Below, piece after piece: positions 55,707 to 64,000 of a stretch of 64,000 nucleotides of DNA (position 1 is its first letter; the number at the start of each line of letters is the position of its first letter). Where the stretch lies: assembly GCF_000526635.1 (NCBI RefSeq), contig NZ_JAGL01000005.1, forward strand, positions 44,503 through 108,502, read 5' to 3'. Position numbers and translations under genes: made by a program. The notes under the pieces were generated by a model. That model ran no database searches. It was not told where the DNA came from and saw nothing but the letters and a program-made list of their open reading frames with translations. Source of the DNA: Aminobacter sp. J41. GTDB taxonomy: Bacteria; Pseudomonadota; Alphaproteobacteria; Rhizobiales; Rhizobiaceae.

Positions 55707-56414
55707 TCAGGCAGGGTCTGGCGCAATTGTGGTCTCGTCGGTCTTCGGCCGGTTCAGCGGCAGCTGGCGGCCTGTGGCGATATAGTAGGCGTTTTCGGCG
55801 ATGTTGGTGACGTGATCGCCGATGCGTTCGAGGTTCTTCGCGCAGAAGAGCAGATGCGTGCAAGCCGTGATGTTGCGCGGGTCTTCCATCATATAGGTCA
55901 AGAGCTCGCGGAAGACGGCGGTGTACTGGATGTCGATCTGTTCATCGTCGATACGCAGCGCCTCCAGCCGGCCGGCATTGCGCGCCGCATAGGCCGCGAC
56001 GACCTCGTCGATCTGTTCCATCACCAGCTTCGCCATGACGTCGATCGAATGCGACAGGCTCTTTGGCGTGACGCCTTCGCTGACGGCGCTGACCCGCTTG
56101 GCAATGTTCTTGGCGAGGTCGCCGATGCGCTCGAAGTCGGCCGCCATGCGGAGTGCGCCGACGACGACGCGCAGATCCTGAGCCATCGGCTGGCGTTTGG
56201 CGATGATGGTGATCGCGCGTTCGTCGAGCGCGCGCTGGTGGGCATCCATCACGGCGTCTGCGGAAACCACGCGTAGGGCGAGCACCGAATCGCTGTCGAA
56301 CAGCGCGCGGGTGGCATCCGTGACCATCGTGTGCGCAAGGTCGCCCATCTCGCGGATCAGGCGGTCGATGTTGCCGAGTTCTTCGTCGAAGGAGGTAACG
56401 ATATGGGCTGCCAT
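55707..56414 (-). CDS. phoU: Phosphate uptake regulator PhoU
   Basis: A 235-residue protein of two similar three-helix bundles. The E/D-x-x-x-D metal-binding patterns appear as in LRMAADFERIGDLAKNIA and CAKNLERIGDHVTNIAE. It links the Pst transporter to the PhoR/PhoB system and dampens phosphate uptake. It lies between pstB (11 bases) and phoB (16 bases) on the same strand, the standard alphaproteobacterial order. Confidence 0.96.
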   Translation of the reverse strand: MAAHIVTSFDEELGNIDRLIREMGDLAHTMVTDATRALFDSDSVLALRVVSADAVMDAHQRALDERAITIIAKRQPMAQDLRVVVGALRMAADFERIGDLAKNIAKRVSAVSEGVTPKSLSHSIDVMAKLVMEQIDEVVAAYAARNAGRLEALRIDDEQIDIQYTAVFRELLTYMMEDPRNITACTHLLFCAKNLERIGDHVTNIAENAYYIATGRQLPLNRPKTDETTIAPDPA

Positions 56415-56425
56415 GAATTGGCTCC

Positions 56426-57304
56426 TCAGCCGAACCTGCCGGTGATGTAGTCCTGCGTCCGCTTCTCGCCGGGGCTGGTGAAGATCAGGTCAGTCGGACC
56501 TTCTTCGACCAGGTTGCCGAGATGGAAGAAAGCGGTGCGTTGCGACACGCGCGCGGCCTGCTGCATCGAGTGGGTGACGATGACGATCGTAAAATTCTGC
56601 TTCAGCTCGTCGATCAGTTCCTCGATGCGGGCAGTGGCGATGGGGTCGAGAGCCGAGCAGGGCTCGTCCATCAGGATCACTTCCGGCGAGACCGCAATGG
56701 CGCGGGCGATGCAGAGGCGCTGCTGCTGGCCGCCCGAAAGGCCGGTGCCGGGCTCGTGGAGCCGGTCCTTCACCTCGTTCCAGAGGCTCGCCTTCTGTAG
56801 GCTTGATGCGACGATCTCATCGAGGTCGGCCTTCGAGCGGGCCAGACCGTGGATGCGCGGGCCGTAGGCGACGTTTTCGTAGATGGACTTCGGGAACGGG
56901 TTCGGCTTCTGGAACACCATGCCGACGCGAGCGCGCAGCTCGACGACATCGAGCGAGGGGGCGAAGATGTCGCTGCCGTCGAGTGCGATCTGTCCGCTCA
57001 CGCGGCAGCCGTCGATCGTGTCGTTCATGCGGTTGAGGCAGCGCAGGAAGGTCGACTTGCCGCAGCCCGACGGGCCGATGAAGGCGGTGACGGACTTTTC
57101 CGGAATGTCAATCGACACGTCGAACAGCGCCTGCTTCGGACCGTAGAAGACGCTGACGTTGCGCGCGATAACCTTTGCGGAGCGCGGTTCGGCATCGGGC
57201 GTGCGGACCGTCGTTGACGGCATGTGGTAGAGGTCCGAGCGGGCGAGGATGGTTGCGGCAGGCATGTTCATTTCGGTCGCCTCCAAGCGAGTGTTCTCTG
57301 TCAT
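56426..57304 (-). CDS. pstB: Phosphate ABC transporter ATPase PstB
   Basis: A 292-residue ATPase of the high-affinity phosphate importer. Walker [10 protein letters not shown], signature [16 protein letters not shown], Walker [15 protein letters not shown] and [12 protein letters not shown] are intact. It carries an N-terminal extension of about 45 residues before the ABC core. ATG 57304 overlaps the pstA stop by 4 bases; an ATG 12 codons further in is a fallback. Confidence 0.95.
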   Translation of the reverse strand: MTENTRLEATEMNMPAATILARSDLYHMPSTTVRTPDAEPRSAKVIARNVSVFYGPKQALFDVSIDIPEKSVTAFIGPSGCGKSTFLRCLNRMNDTIDGCRVSGQIALDGSDIFAPSLDVVELRARVGMVFQKPNPFPKSIYENVAYGPRIHGLARSKADLDEIVASSLQKASLWNEVKDRLHEPGTGLSGGQQQRLCIARAIAVSPEVILMDEPCSALDPIATARIEELIDELKQNFTIVIVTHSMQQAARVSQRTAFFHLGNLVEEGPTDLIFTSPGEKRTQDYITGRFG

Positions 57305-58635
57305 GTGCGTTTCTCCAGCCGCGAGCGCAGGAAGATCGCGATGGCGTTGAGCGTCAGCATCAGCCCGAGCAGGACGATGATGGCGGCTGATGTGCGCGCT
57401 TCGAAGAAGTTGCGGTTCTCGTTGCCCTGCCAGAGGAAGATCTGCACGGGCAGGGCTGACGATTGGTCGAGAGGGGTAGCCGGTACCTGCGCGACGAAGG
57501 CGTTCATGCCGATCAGCAGCAGCGGTGCCGTTTCGCCAAGCGCCTGTGCGACACCGATGATGGTGGCGGTGAGCATGCCGGGATAGGTGACGGGCAGGAC
57601 GTGGTGAAACACGGTCTGCGTCTTCGACGCGCCGAGGCCGAGGGCTGCCTGGCGCAGCGACGGCGGCACGGCGCGCAACGCCGAGCGCGTGGCGATGATG
57701 ATGGTGGGAAGTGTCATCAGCGACAGCACCAGTCCGCCGACGAGCGGTGCCGACAGCGGCAGACGGAAATAGTTGATGAAGACGGCAGCGCCCAGCAGGC
57801 CGAAGACGATCGACGGCACGGCGGCGAGGTTGTTGATGTTGACCTCAATGAGGTCGGTGAACCGGTTCTTCGGCGCGAACTCTTCCAGATAGACTGCGCT
57901 CATGACGCCGATCGGCACGGCAAGCACGATCACCACCAGCATCATGTAGAGCGAGCCGACGAAGGCTCCGGCAAGGCCGGCGGAAGCCGGAGCCGACCGC
58001 GAGTCGACATTGGTGAAGATGTGCCAGGCAAAGGCGTTGCGGATTTTCCCCTCGGCCTTGAGCTGGTCGGCAAGCGCGCGTGCCGGCTCGCGCAGCTGTT
58101 GCTGCGCATCGGGCAGTGCGCGGTCGATGTTGCCCTTCAGCCAGTTGTCGGCATTGGCCGAGGCTAGCAGGCTGACCTGAACCGTCTTGCCGATCAGCGT
58201 CGGGTCAGCGACCAGCATGTCGCGCAGCTCGAAGCGGGCGTTGGTCTCGACAATCGACAGGATTTCACGCGAATTCGCCTTCGTGTCGGGGGCAGCCTCC
58301 CGCACCGCCGCCTCGATGAGGCGGTTCCAGTTGACCATCGTCATCTTGCGCTCCCAGTCGCTGACCGCCTTCGCATATTCGGCGTGCGACTGGTTTCCGG
58401 TTCGCGTTGGCCGTTCGCCAACTTTGATGACCGCCGCATCGAAATGAACGTCGAGTGTCAGCGTCGCCTGCGTAAAGGCGGGAAGTCCGCGGGACAGGAT
58501 CATGCCGAACAGGATCGCGACAAAGCTGAGGGCGGCCAGGATTGCGAGGATGCCATAGAAGCGAAAGCGCCATTCGCGGGCATGACGGGCAGCAAGCCCC
58601 GCGCGGACGAGACCGAGGCGTTCGTCGGACGTCAT
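57301..58635 (-). CDS. pstA: Phosphate ABC transporter permease PstA (long form)
   Basis: A permease of 444 residues, longer than the roughly 290 of E. coli PstA. The extra length is a periplasmic domain of about 180 residues between the first and second helices, as in other rhizobial PstA proteins. The transporter core lies in the C-terminal half, with [40 protein letters not shown] as the ATPase-coupling loop. It overlaps pstC and pstB by 4 bases each. Confidence 0.94.
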   Translation of the reverse strand: MTSDERLGLVRAGLAARHAREWRFRFYGILAILAALSFVAILFGMILSRGLPAFTQATLTLDVHFDAAVIKVGERPTRTGNQSHAEYAKAVSDWERKMTMVNWNRLIEAAVREAAPDTKANSREILSIVETNARFELRDMLVADPTLIGKTVQVSLLASANADNWLKGNIDRALPDAQQQLREPARALADQLKAEGKIRNAFAWHIFTNVDSRSAPASAGLAGAFVGSLYMMLVVIVLAVPIGVMSAVYLEEFAPKNRFTDLIEVNINNLAAVPSIVFGLLGAAVFINYFRLPLSAPLVGGLVLSLMTLPTIIIATRSALRAVPPSLRQAALGLGASKTQTVFHHVLPVTYPGMLTATIIGVAQALGETAPLLLIGMNAFVAQVPATPLDQSSALPVQIFLWQGNENRNFFEARTSAAIIVLLGLMLTLNAIAIFLRSRLEKRT

Positions 58636-60008
58636 TCGTACTGCTCCCGGTAGCGGCGGACGATGTAGAGGGCGGCGACGTTGAGGATGAGGGTCATCGC
58701 AAACAGCGTCAGGCCCAGCGCGAAGGCGACCAGTGACTGCGGCGACGCGAAGTCGGTGTCGCCGGTCAGCTGGTTGACGATAGTGACGGTCACGGTGGAG
58801 ACCGGTTCGCCCGGATTGAGGCGCAGGTACGGGCTATTGCCGGCAGCGAGGACTACGATCATCGTCTCGCCGATGGCGCGGCTGACGGCGAGCAGGAACG
58901 CGCCGACGATGCCGGGAAGCGCGGCCGGCAGGATGATGCGCTTGATGGTCTCGGACTGCGTGGCACCAAGGCCCAGGGAGCCGTCGCGCATGGCACGCGG
59001 CACCTGGCGGATGATGTCGTCAGAGAGCGAGGAGATGAAGGGGATGATCATGATCCCCATGACGATGCCGGCCGTCAGCGCGCTGGTGGCGCGGATGTCT
59101 AGGCCGAGCAAATTACCCAGCCCGGCCAGGAAGGGGCCGACTGTCACCAGCGCAAAGAAACCGTAGACGATGGTCGGGATGCCGGCGAGGATCTCGATGA
59201 TCGGCTTGACGAAGCCGCGCAGGCGCGGCGAGGCATATTGCGTCAGGTAGATCGCCGTCAACAGGCCGATCGGCAGGGCGACGAGGATGGCGATGGTCGC
59301 GACCATCAGCGTGCCCCACAGGAGCGGCAGGAGGCCGTATTCGCCAGCAGAGCCGTGGCCCGTCGTTGAGAAACCGGGGTTCCAGACAGTGCCGAAAAAG
59401 AAGTCGATTGGGCTGACGAAAGTGAAGAAGCGAATGGCTTCGACCAGCAGCGAGGCGACGATGCCGGCGGTGGTCAGGATCGCGACGATCGAGCAGCCGA
59501 TCATCGCCCAGGAGACCATGCGCTCGACCTCGTTGCGCGCGCGAAGGCGCAGCGAAATTCGGCTGCGCGCGAACCAGAGCGCCAGCGCGCCCGTGCCGGC
59601 GGCAGCGGCGATGATGGCTGCCGAGGTCAGGATGCGGAACTCACGCAGCGCCTCGGCAGCCTGATTTTCCCAAGGTTGGGCATCGCCGATGATACCAAAG
59701 CCGCTCTCGATCTGCCGGATGCGCCGGATGGCGCCATCAAGATCGGCAGGGGCGAGCGAAGACGTCTCGGGCGGAAGCTGGGCGAGAAGGTAGGCGCGGC
59801 TTGCCGTGTCGCCGAACAGCGCCCAGAGCGCCAGGATCAGCAGTGCCGGGGTGAGCGACCAGATGGCAACGAGGGCGCCGTGGTAGACCGGGCGCGAGTG
59901 AAGCCGTGCTTCGCCCCCGAGCGTGAGGCTGCGGCTGCGCGAGCAGCCGGTCTGGTAAGCAATACCCAGCAGGATCAGCAGCAGGGCGGCGATGATGGCT
60001 GTGTTCAT
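58632..60008 (-). CDS. pstC: Phosphate ABC transporter permease PstC (long form)
   Basis: A permease of 458 residues. The first 200 residues add extra helices and a periplasmic stretch; the core follows with LPLLWGTLMVATIAILVALPIGLLTAIYL, IIEILAGIPTIVYGFFA and the coupling loop VPRAMRDGSLGLGATQSETIKR. It pairs with PstA to form the phosphate channel. ATG 60008. A strong hairpin separates it from pstS upstream. Confidence 0.94.
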   Translation of the reverse strand: MNTAIIAALLLILLGIAYQTGCSRSRSLTLGGEARLHSRPVYHGALVAIWSLTPALLILALWALFGDTASRAYLLAQLPPETSSLAPADLDGAIRRIRQIESGFGIIGDAQPWENQAAEALREFRILTSAAIIAAAAGTGALALWFARSRISLRLRARNEVERMVSWAMIGCSIVAILTTAGIVASLLVEAIRFFTFVSPIDFFFGTVWNPGFSTTGHGSAGEYGLLPLLWGTLMVATIAILVALPIGLLTAIYLTQYASPRLRGFVKPIIEILAGIPTIVYGFFALVTVGPFLAGLGNLLGLDIRATSALTAGIVMGIMIIPFISSLSDDIIRQVPRAMRDGSLGLGATQSETIKRIILPAALPGIVGAFLLAVSRAIGETMIVVLAAGNSPYLRLNPGEPVSTVTVTIVNQLTGDTDFASPQSLVAFALGLTLFAMTLILNVAALYIVRRYREQYE

Positions 60009-60039
60009 GAACCGGCCTTCCGGATCTCATGAAGGATGA

Positions 60040-60067
60040 GCATCAGGCCGCATGAGCGGCCTGATGC
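60040..60067 (-). other. Perfect intercistronic hairpin between pstS and pstC
   Basis: GCATCAGGCCGC (60040-60051), loop ATGA, GCGGCCTGATGC (60056-60067): a perfect 12-bp stem just after the pstS stop in the minus-strand transcript. Like the dctP/dctQ hairpin, it probably stabilises or terminates the binding-protein mRNA so that PstS exceeds the permease. Confidence 0.6.
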
Positions 60068-60079
60068 CCGCGTGACGCG

Positions 60080-61120
60080 CTACTTCACGTCCTCTACTGT
60101 GATTGTCCTGCCTTCCTGGAAGCTCGCCAGAACCTCGGCGAGTTCTTCCGCAGGCGCGGGGATCAGGCCGGCGGTCTCAAGCGTCCCGCCAAGGCCCGCC
60201 ATCTGGTCGGACAGGAAGAACTCGACATATTCGGCAATACCCGGAACGACGCCGATGTGCTCGCCCTTGACGTAGAAGAAGAGCGGGCGGGAGACTGGGT
60301 ATTCGCCGGCGGCGACCGCTTCGAGCGACGGGGTGATGCCGGAAACAGTCGCGACCTTTAGCGTGTCTCGGTTCTGCTCGTAGAACGAGAGGCCGAAGAC
60401 GCCAATCGTATCCGGGTTGGCCTGCAGGCGGGCGAGGGTTTCGGTATAGTCGCCGGCGATCTCGACCACCACGTCCTGGCGGAAGGTAGTTGTGACCTTC
60501 TCGAGCTCTTCCTTCGACAGCTCGGGCAGCCCGGCTGCCTTGGCGCCTTCCGCGATCACGCGCTCCTGAAAGACTTCCCGGGTGCCGTGATTAGAGGCCG
60601 GAATGGCGAGGGCAATTGGCTGGTCGGGCAGCGACGGATCGATCTCGTTCCATTTTGTGTAGGGATTGTCGACGAGCTTGCCGTCGACCGGAACCTGAGC
60701 GGCGACTGCCTTGAAGACGTGGACCGGTTCAAGCGCGAAGTCGGCGCCCTGTGCACTCGACGCGAAGACGATGCCGTCATAGCCGATCATCACCTCGTGG
60801 ATCTTGCTGACGCCGGCGGCATTGCAGGCTTCTACCTCGGCGGCGCGGATCCGGCGCGAGGCATTGGCGATATCGATGGTGTTCTCGCCGACGCCGGCAC
60901 AGAATTGGCGCAGGCCACCGCCAGTGCCGCCCGAGCCGACGACGGGCGTCTTGTAGTCGGGGAACGCCTGACCGAACTCCTCGGCGACGATGCTTGCAAA
61001 CGGCAGCACGGTCGAGGAACCTGCGATCTGGATGATGTCGCGCGACTGTGCGCTGGCTGCGCCGAGCGAGGCGGCGAGGGCTGCGGAGGCGACGGTCGCT
61101 ACGAGGAAATGCCTGGTCAT
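60080..61120 (-). CDS. pstS: Periplasmic phosphate-binding protein PstS
   Basis: A 346-residue phosphate-binding protein with a signal peptide (about residues 1-24, ending ASA-Q). The mature start R-D-I-I-Q-I-A-G-S-S-T-V-L-P and the phosphate loop GSGGTGGG are typical. NHGTREVF supplies further phosphate ligands. It is the first gene of pstS-pstC-pstA-pstB-phoU-phoB. A Pho box lies about 65-82 bases upstream, and the leader contains an extended hairpin. Confidence 0.96.
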   Translation of the reverse strand: MTRHFLVATVASAALAASLGAASAQSRDIIQIAGSSTVLPFASIVAEEFGQAFPDYKTPVVGSGGTGGGLRQFCAGVGENTIDIANASRRIRAAEVEACNAAGVSKIHEVMIGYDGIVFASSAQGADFALEPVHVFKAVAAQVPVDGKLVDNPYTKWNEIDPSLPDQPIALAIPASNHGTREVFQERVIAEGAKAAGLPELSKEELEKVTTTFRQDVVVEIAGDYTETLARLQANPDTIGVFGLSFYEQNRDTLKVATVSGITPSLEAVAAGEYPVSRPLFFYVKGEHIGVVPGIAEYVEFFLSDQMAGLGGTLETAGLIPAPAEELAEVLASFQEGRTITVEDVK

Positions 61121-61127
61121 GGTGCCT

Positions 61128-61167
61128 ACTCCCGAAGGTCGGATGCGACGCTCCTTGCGTCGGGAGT
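61128..61167 (-). other. Leader hairpin before pstS
   Basis: ACTCCCGA (61128-61135) and TCGGGAGT (61160-61167) are perfect 8-bp arms enclosing a loop that can itself pair (CGACG with CGTCG, overlapping the outer stem). They lie between the Pho box and the pstS start, in the presumed 5' leader. Two mutually exclusive folds are possible; a regulatory role is not established. Confidence 0.4.
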
Positions 61168-61184
61168 GGCAATAGCCGCGTTAT

Positions 61185-61202
61185 GTAACAGCTGGATGAC
61201 AG
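61185..61202 (-). promoter_or_regulatory. Pho box upstream of pstS
   Basis: On the minus strand the site reads CTGTCATCCAGCTGTTAC: two CTGTCAT-like half-sites in 11-base spacing, one exact and one with a mismatch pair, followed by ATAA. It matches the consensus CTGTCATNNNNCTGTCAT recognised by PhoB. A weaker TGACAC half-site lies one turn further upstream. It accounts for phosphate-starvation control of the pst-pho unit. Confidence 0.75.
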
Positions 61203-61226
61203 TCCGGTGTCACGCCGGTGACGGTG

Positions 61227-64000
61227 TCATGCGAAGCTGAAGTCGACCTCCGTACCGGCACCAAGCCACAGCGAAATCTTTTCCGTCAGTGCCTTCGGGC
61301 TGATTGGCTTGGACAGATAGTCGTCCATGCCGGCTTCAATGCAGCGTTCCCGGTCGCCCTTGAGCGCATGGGCGGTGACGCCGACGATCGGCGTGTGCCG
61401 GTCGGTGCCTTCCTCCATCTCGCGAATCCGGCCGGTTGCCTCGAGGCCGTTCATCTCAGGCATGGAGACGTCCATCAGCATCATGCGAGGCATGAGCCGC
61501 GACCAGGCTTCGACCGCGAGCCGGCCATTGCCGACGATCTCGTACCGCAGGCCCGTTTCGCCAAGGATCTGGCTGAATACGAGCTGGTTCACTTCATTGT
61601 CCTCGGCAACGAGAATGTCGACCCGGTGGTCGTCGCCGGAGGCAGGTCGCAGCGGCACGATGTTGGGCTCCGGCAGTGCCGGCGCTGCAGGCTGCACGCG
61701 GATGACATCGGCATCTTCGGCCGCTGGAGCTGGCGCAATGCGGTCGTGCTTCTGCTGAAGACCGTGGCGGTGATTCTGGATGGCGGCGACGAGCGCTTCA
61801 AGCAGCGCCGAAGAGCGCGCGGGCTTGATGAGATGAGCGTCGATGTTGAGCGCGCGGTAGCTCGGCTGGCCGAGGGTCTGATCGACAGAGGTCAGCATGA
61901 CGATCGGCGTCGCGGCAATTTCCGGTGTCGCGCGAACGACGCGCGCGACGTCACTGCCGGTCATCTCCGGCATCTGGTAGTCGAGAATCATGCAGTCGAC
62001 GCTGAGGCCGCGCGCAACAACTGCCTTGAGGACGGCGATGCCTTCGTCGCCGCTCTCGACGGCGCAGGCGTCGAAGCCCCAGCTCGCCATCTGCTCCATC
62101 AGGATGGCGCGGTTCACGGCGTTGTCGTCGACGATGAGCACCCGCGCCCCCGAAACGTCGAGCGGCGTTGGGCGAAGTACGCGATGGTCGCCCGCGCGTG
62201 GCATCGTCAGCGTGAACCAGAAGGTGGAACCTTGGCCCTCGACACTCTCGGCCCCGATCTCGCCGCCCATCAGGGCAACCAGCCGCGAGGTGATCGCAAG
62301 GCCGAGGCCGGTGCCTTCATGACGTCGAGTGGATGACGCATCGACCTGGCTGAACTTCTCGAAGACCTGGTCGAGCTTGCCGGCCGGAATGCCGATGCCG
62401 GTGTCTTTCACCGACACGCGCAGGGCGACCTCGTCGCCGACGTCATGGCCAGACACGTCGACGAGGACGTGCCCCTTCTCGGTGAATTTGACCGCGTTGC
62501 CAACGAGGTTAGTGACGATCTGCCGGAAGCGGCCGACGTCACCAACGACTACCGTCGGCAGGCCCGGCTGCACCCGGACGATGAGCTCAAGATCCTTTTC
62601 CTTGGCTCTTGTCGAGACCAGCGTCGCCACGTCCTCGATTGCCTCGGCGAGATGGAACGGCCCCGGATCGAGAACCAGCTGGCCCGCATCGATCTTCGAG
62701 AAGTCGAGGATGTCGTTGATGATCGTCAGCAGCGCGTTACCGGACTTCACGATGATGTCGGTGAAGGTCTTCTGGCGGTCGTCGAGCCGCGAGCGAGCCA
62801 AAAGTTCCGCCATGCCGAGGACGCCGTTCATCGGCGTGCGGATTTCATGGCTCATGTTGGCGAGGAATTCGGACTTGGCGCGGTCGGCGAGCACAGCCTT
62901 GCGCTGCGCTTCCTCGAGTTCGGCCTCGCGCTGCTTCAACTCAGTGATGTCTATGCGAATGCCGATGAACGAGCCGTCGGGCGTGCGCGTGTCAATTGCC
63001 TGGTACCAGCGGCCATCGGGGTTCTGGCGCACATAGGTGCGGTGCTGTTCGCGGCGGCGTTCGAGATAGGCGTCGATCCACTGCTCACGGTCACTGTCAT
63101 AGAGAGCATCGACATCCGGATCGCCGCTGGCACGGAAGTAGCCGTGCGCATGTCCAAGCCGCAGCGCCTCGCGGAACGGGCAGCCGGCATACCAGGCCGC
63201 ATTCACCTCCGGCATCGTGTCCTGCAGCTTCCTGTTGGCAAGAACGAAGCGGTCCTCGGTGTCGTAGATGATGATGCCCGCCGGCAGCGATTCCAGCACG
63301 TTCTCGAGATAGGTGCGGGCCGCGCGGCTCTCCATTTCGCGACGCTTCAACTCCGTCACGTCGAAAATCGACCCGGCGACGTAGTCGGTGCCCGAGCGCG
63401 TGCGCACGCGGTTCTTCCGAAGGATGCGGAAGTGTTCCTTGCCGTCGATGACGTAGTCTTCTTCGTGCTCGTAGGGCTCCCCAGTCTTCAGGACCTCGAG
63501 TTCACGCCGCTCGAGCTCGGCCGCAATCCTCGGCGGCGCGAAGTCACGCGATCGCTTGCCGATGATGTCTTCGGGAGCCTTGCCCCACATCTGCGCGTAG
63601 GCGCGGTTGACCATGACAAAGCGCAGGTCCGCGTCCTTGACGAACATTGGATCGGGCACGTTGTCGATGACGGTCTCGGCGAGGCGGGCGCGTTCGAGCG
63701 CGATCGCAACCTGCTTCTCGCGCTCCTTCATCTCGCTAATGTCAAAATAGCTGATGAGGCGCTTGCGGCCGGAGAGGGGCGTCACGGAATAGATCATCGT
63801 GCGGCCATCGGCGCGGGAGAATTCGCGCGGCGCGACGCTTCCCTGGCGGATCTCGTCGAGCCGCGACTCGACATAGGCTTCCCACTGCTGCGGTGAAACG
63901 CCGTAGACGCCGTTGTCGCGGTTGTAGTCCATCAGTACCCGGAATGGGCTGCCTGTCGGGACGTTGGTCTCGTTGAAGCGCCAGATCTCATAGAAGGCCT
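61227..64000 (-). CDS. Hybrid sensor histidine kinase with PAS domains and two receivers (5' end beyond window)
   Basis: A multidomain kinase. The frame remains open to base 64000, so the N-terminus lies outside the window; 924 codons are visible. Order from the edge: several PAS domains (about the first 400 residues, with VPDPMFVKDADLRFVMVNRA and LPAGIIIYDTEDRFVLANRK). Then comes a HisKA domain with the phospho-histidine in MSHEIRTPMNG and an ATPase domain with DTGIGIP and GTGLGLAI. Two receivers close it, with acceptor aspartates in MILDYQMPEMTG and MLMDVSMPEMNG. No membrane helix is seen in the visible part. Signal unknown; it occupies the place where phoR often lies. Confidence 0.9.
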   Translation of the reverse strand, partial: AFYEIWRFNETNVPTGSPFRVLMDYNRDNGVYGVSPQQWEAYVESRLDEIRQGSVAPREFSRADGRTMIYSVTPLSGRKRLISYFDISEMKEREKQVAIALERARLAETVIDNVPDPMFVKDADLRFVMVNRAYAQMWGKAPEDIIGKRSRDFAPPRIAAELERRELEVLKTGEPYEHEEDYVIDGKEHFRILRKNRVRTRSGTDYVAGSIFDVTELKRREMESRAARTYLENVLESLPAGIIIYDTEDRFVLANRKLQDTMPEVNAAWYAGCPFREALRLGHAHGYFRASGDPDVDALYDSDREQWIDAYLERRREQHRTYVRQNPDGRWYQAIDTRTPDGSFIGIRIDITELKQREAELEEAQRKAVLADRAKSEFLANMSHEIRTPMNGVLGMAELLARSRLDDRQKTFTDIIVKSGNALLTIINDILDFSKIDAGQLVLDPGPFHLAEAIEDVATLVSTRAKEKDLELIVRVQPGLPTVVVGDVGRFRQIVTNLVGNAVKFTEKGHVLVDVSGHDVGDEVALRVSVKDTGIGIPAGKLDQVFEKFSQVDASSTRRHEGTGLGLAITSRLVALMGGEIGAESVEGQGSTFWFTLTMPRAGDHRVLRPTPLDVSGARVLIVDDNAVNRAILMEQMASWGFDACAVESGDEGIAVLKAVVARGLSVDCMILDYQMPEMTGSDVARVVRATPEIAATPIVMLTSVDQTLGQPSYRALNIDAHLIKPARSSALLEALVAAIQNHRHGLQQKHDRIAPAPAAEDADVIRVQPAAPALPEPNIVPLRPASGDDHRVDILVAEDNEVNQLVFSQILGETGLRYEIVGNGRLAVEAWSRLMPRMMLMDVSMPEMNGLEATGRIREMEEGTDRHTPIVGVTAHALKGDRERCIEAGMDDYLSKPISPKALTEKISLWLGAGTEVDFSFA

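Noticed and set aside
62445-63896. A 483-codon plus-strand frame opposite the hybrid kinase
   Set aside because: The kinase frame has all histidine kinase and receiver motifs; this one has none.

Overview
The window is GC-rich chromosomal DNA, densely packed with short overlapping operons. It looks like an alphaproteobacterium of the order Hyphomicrobiales (Rhizobiales), probably near Mesorhizobium, Aminobacter or other Phyllobacteriaceae. The grounds are gene content and order: pstSCAB-phoU-phoB, dadA-alr beside lrp, a cheW-cheR-cheB-cheD string, many TRAP and Liv-type transporters, and paired intergenic repeats. No taxonomic search was possible.

Layout. (1) 0-5.3 kb: a selenocysteine cassette, selA - Sel1-repeat gene - selB - selC (tRNA-Sec) - two unknown genes. 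The selB reading frame runs through the whole tRNA-Sec gene. (2) 5.3-6.4 kb: two AT-rich minus-strand genes of foreign character. (3) 6.6-11.6 kb: an SMP-30 hydrolase, an orphan TRAP binding protein, a Stealth-family phosphotransferase, tRNA-Ser(CGA) and a large membrane protein. (4) 11.7-32.1 kb: a probable N-heteroaromatic (nicotinate-type) uptake and degradation region. It holds a five-gene Liv-type ABC transporter, an old-yellow-enzyme reductase, nicotinamidase, a two-gene molybdenum hydroxylase, 6-hydroxynicotinate reductase, UPF0280, DUF1185, a MarR regulator, hydantoinase A/B subunits and a ferredoxin-NADP reductase. Two similar palindromes, ahead of the hydroxylase genes and between the hydantoinase and reductase genes, could tie the region into one regulon. 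(5) 32.1-41.5 kb: a diguanylate cyclase, then a divergent TRAP transporter/aroQ versus GntR-GntR-shikimate dehydrogenase locus that looks built for quinate or shikimate use, then an ALDH7-type dehydrogenase and a PNPOx-fold protein. (6) 41.6-46.3 kb: alr-dadA for D-/L-alanine catabolism with a divergent Lrp regulator, then a YciI-like/ECF sigma pair. (7) 46.4-51.7 kb: chemoreceptor, cheW, cheR, cheB and cheD, without cheA or cheY. (8) 51.7-54.7 kb: msrB and a MoxR ATPase/VWA pair. (9) 54.8-64 kb: a candidate 6S RNA, the phosphate regulon phoB-phoU-pstBACS with a Pho box, and a hybrid histidine kinase cut by the window edge.

Two families of inverted-pair intergenic repeats (A, eight copies; B, five copies) fill most of the non-coding gaps and explain most stretches over 300 bases without genes. 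Functions are assigned from protein motifs and context only. The heteroaromatic pathway, the shikimate assignment and the operator sites are inferences, labelled as such.
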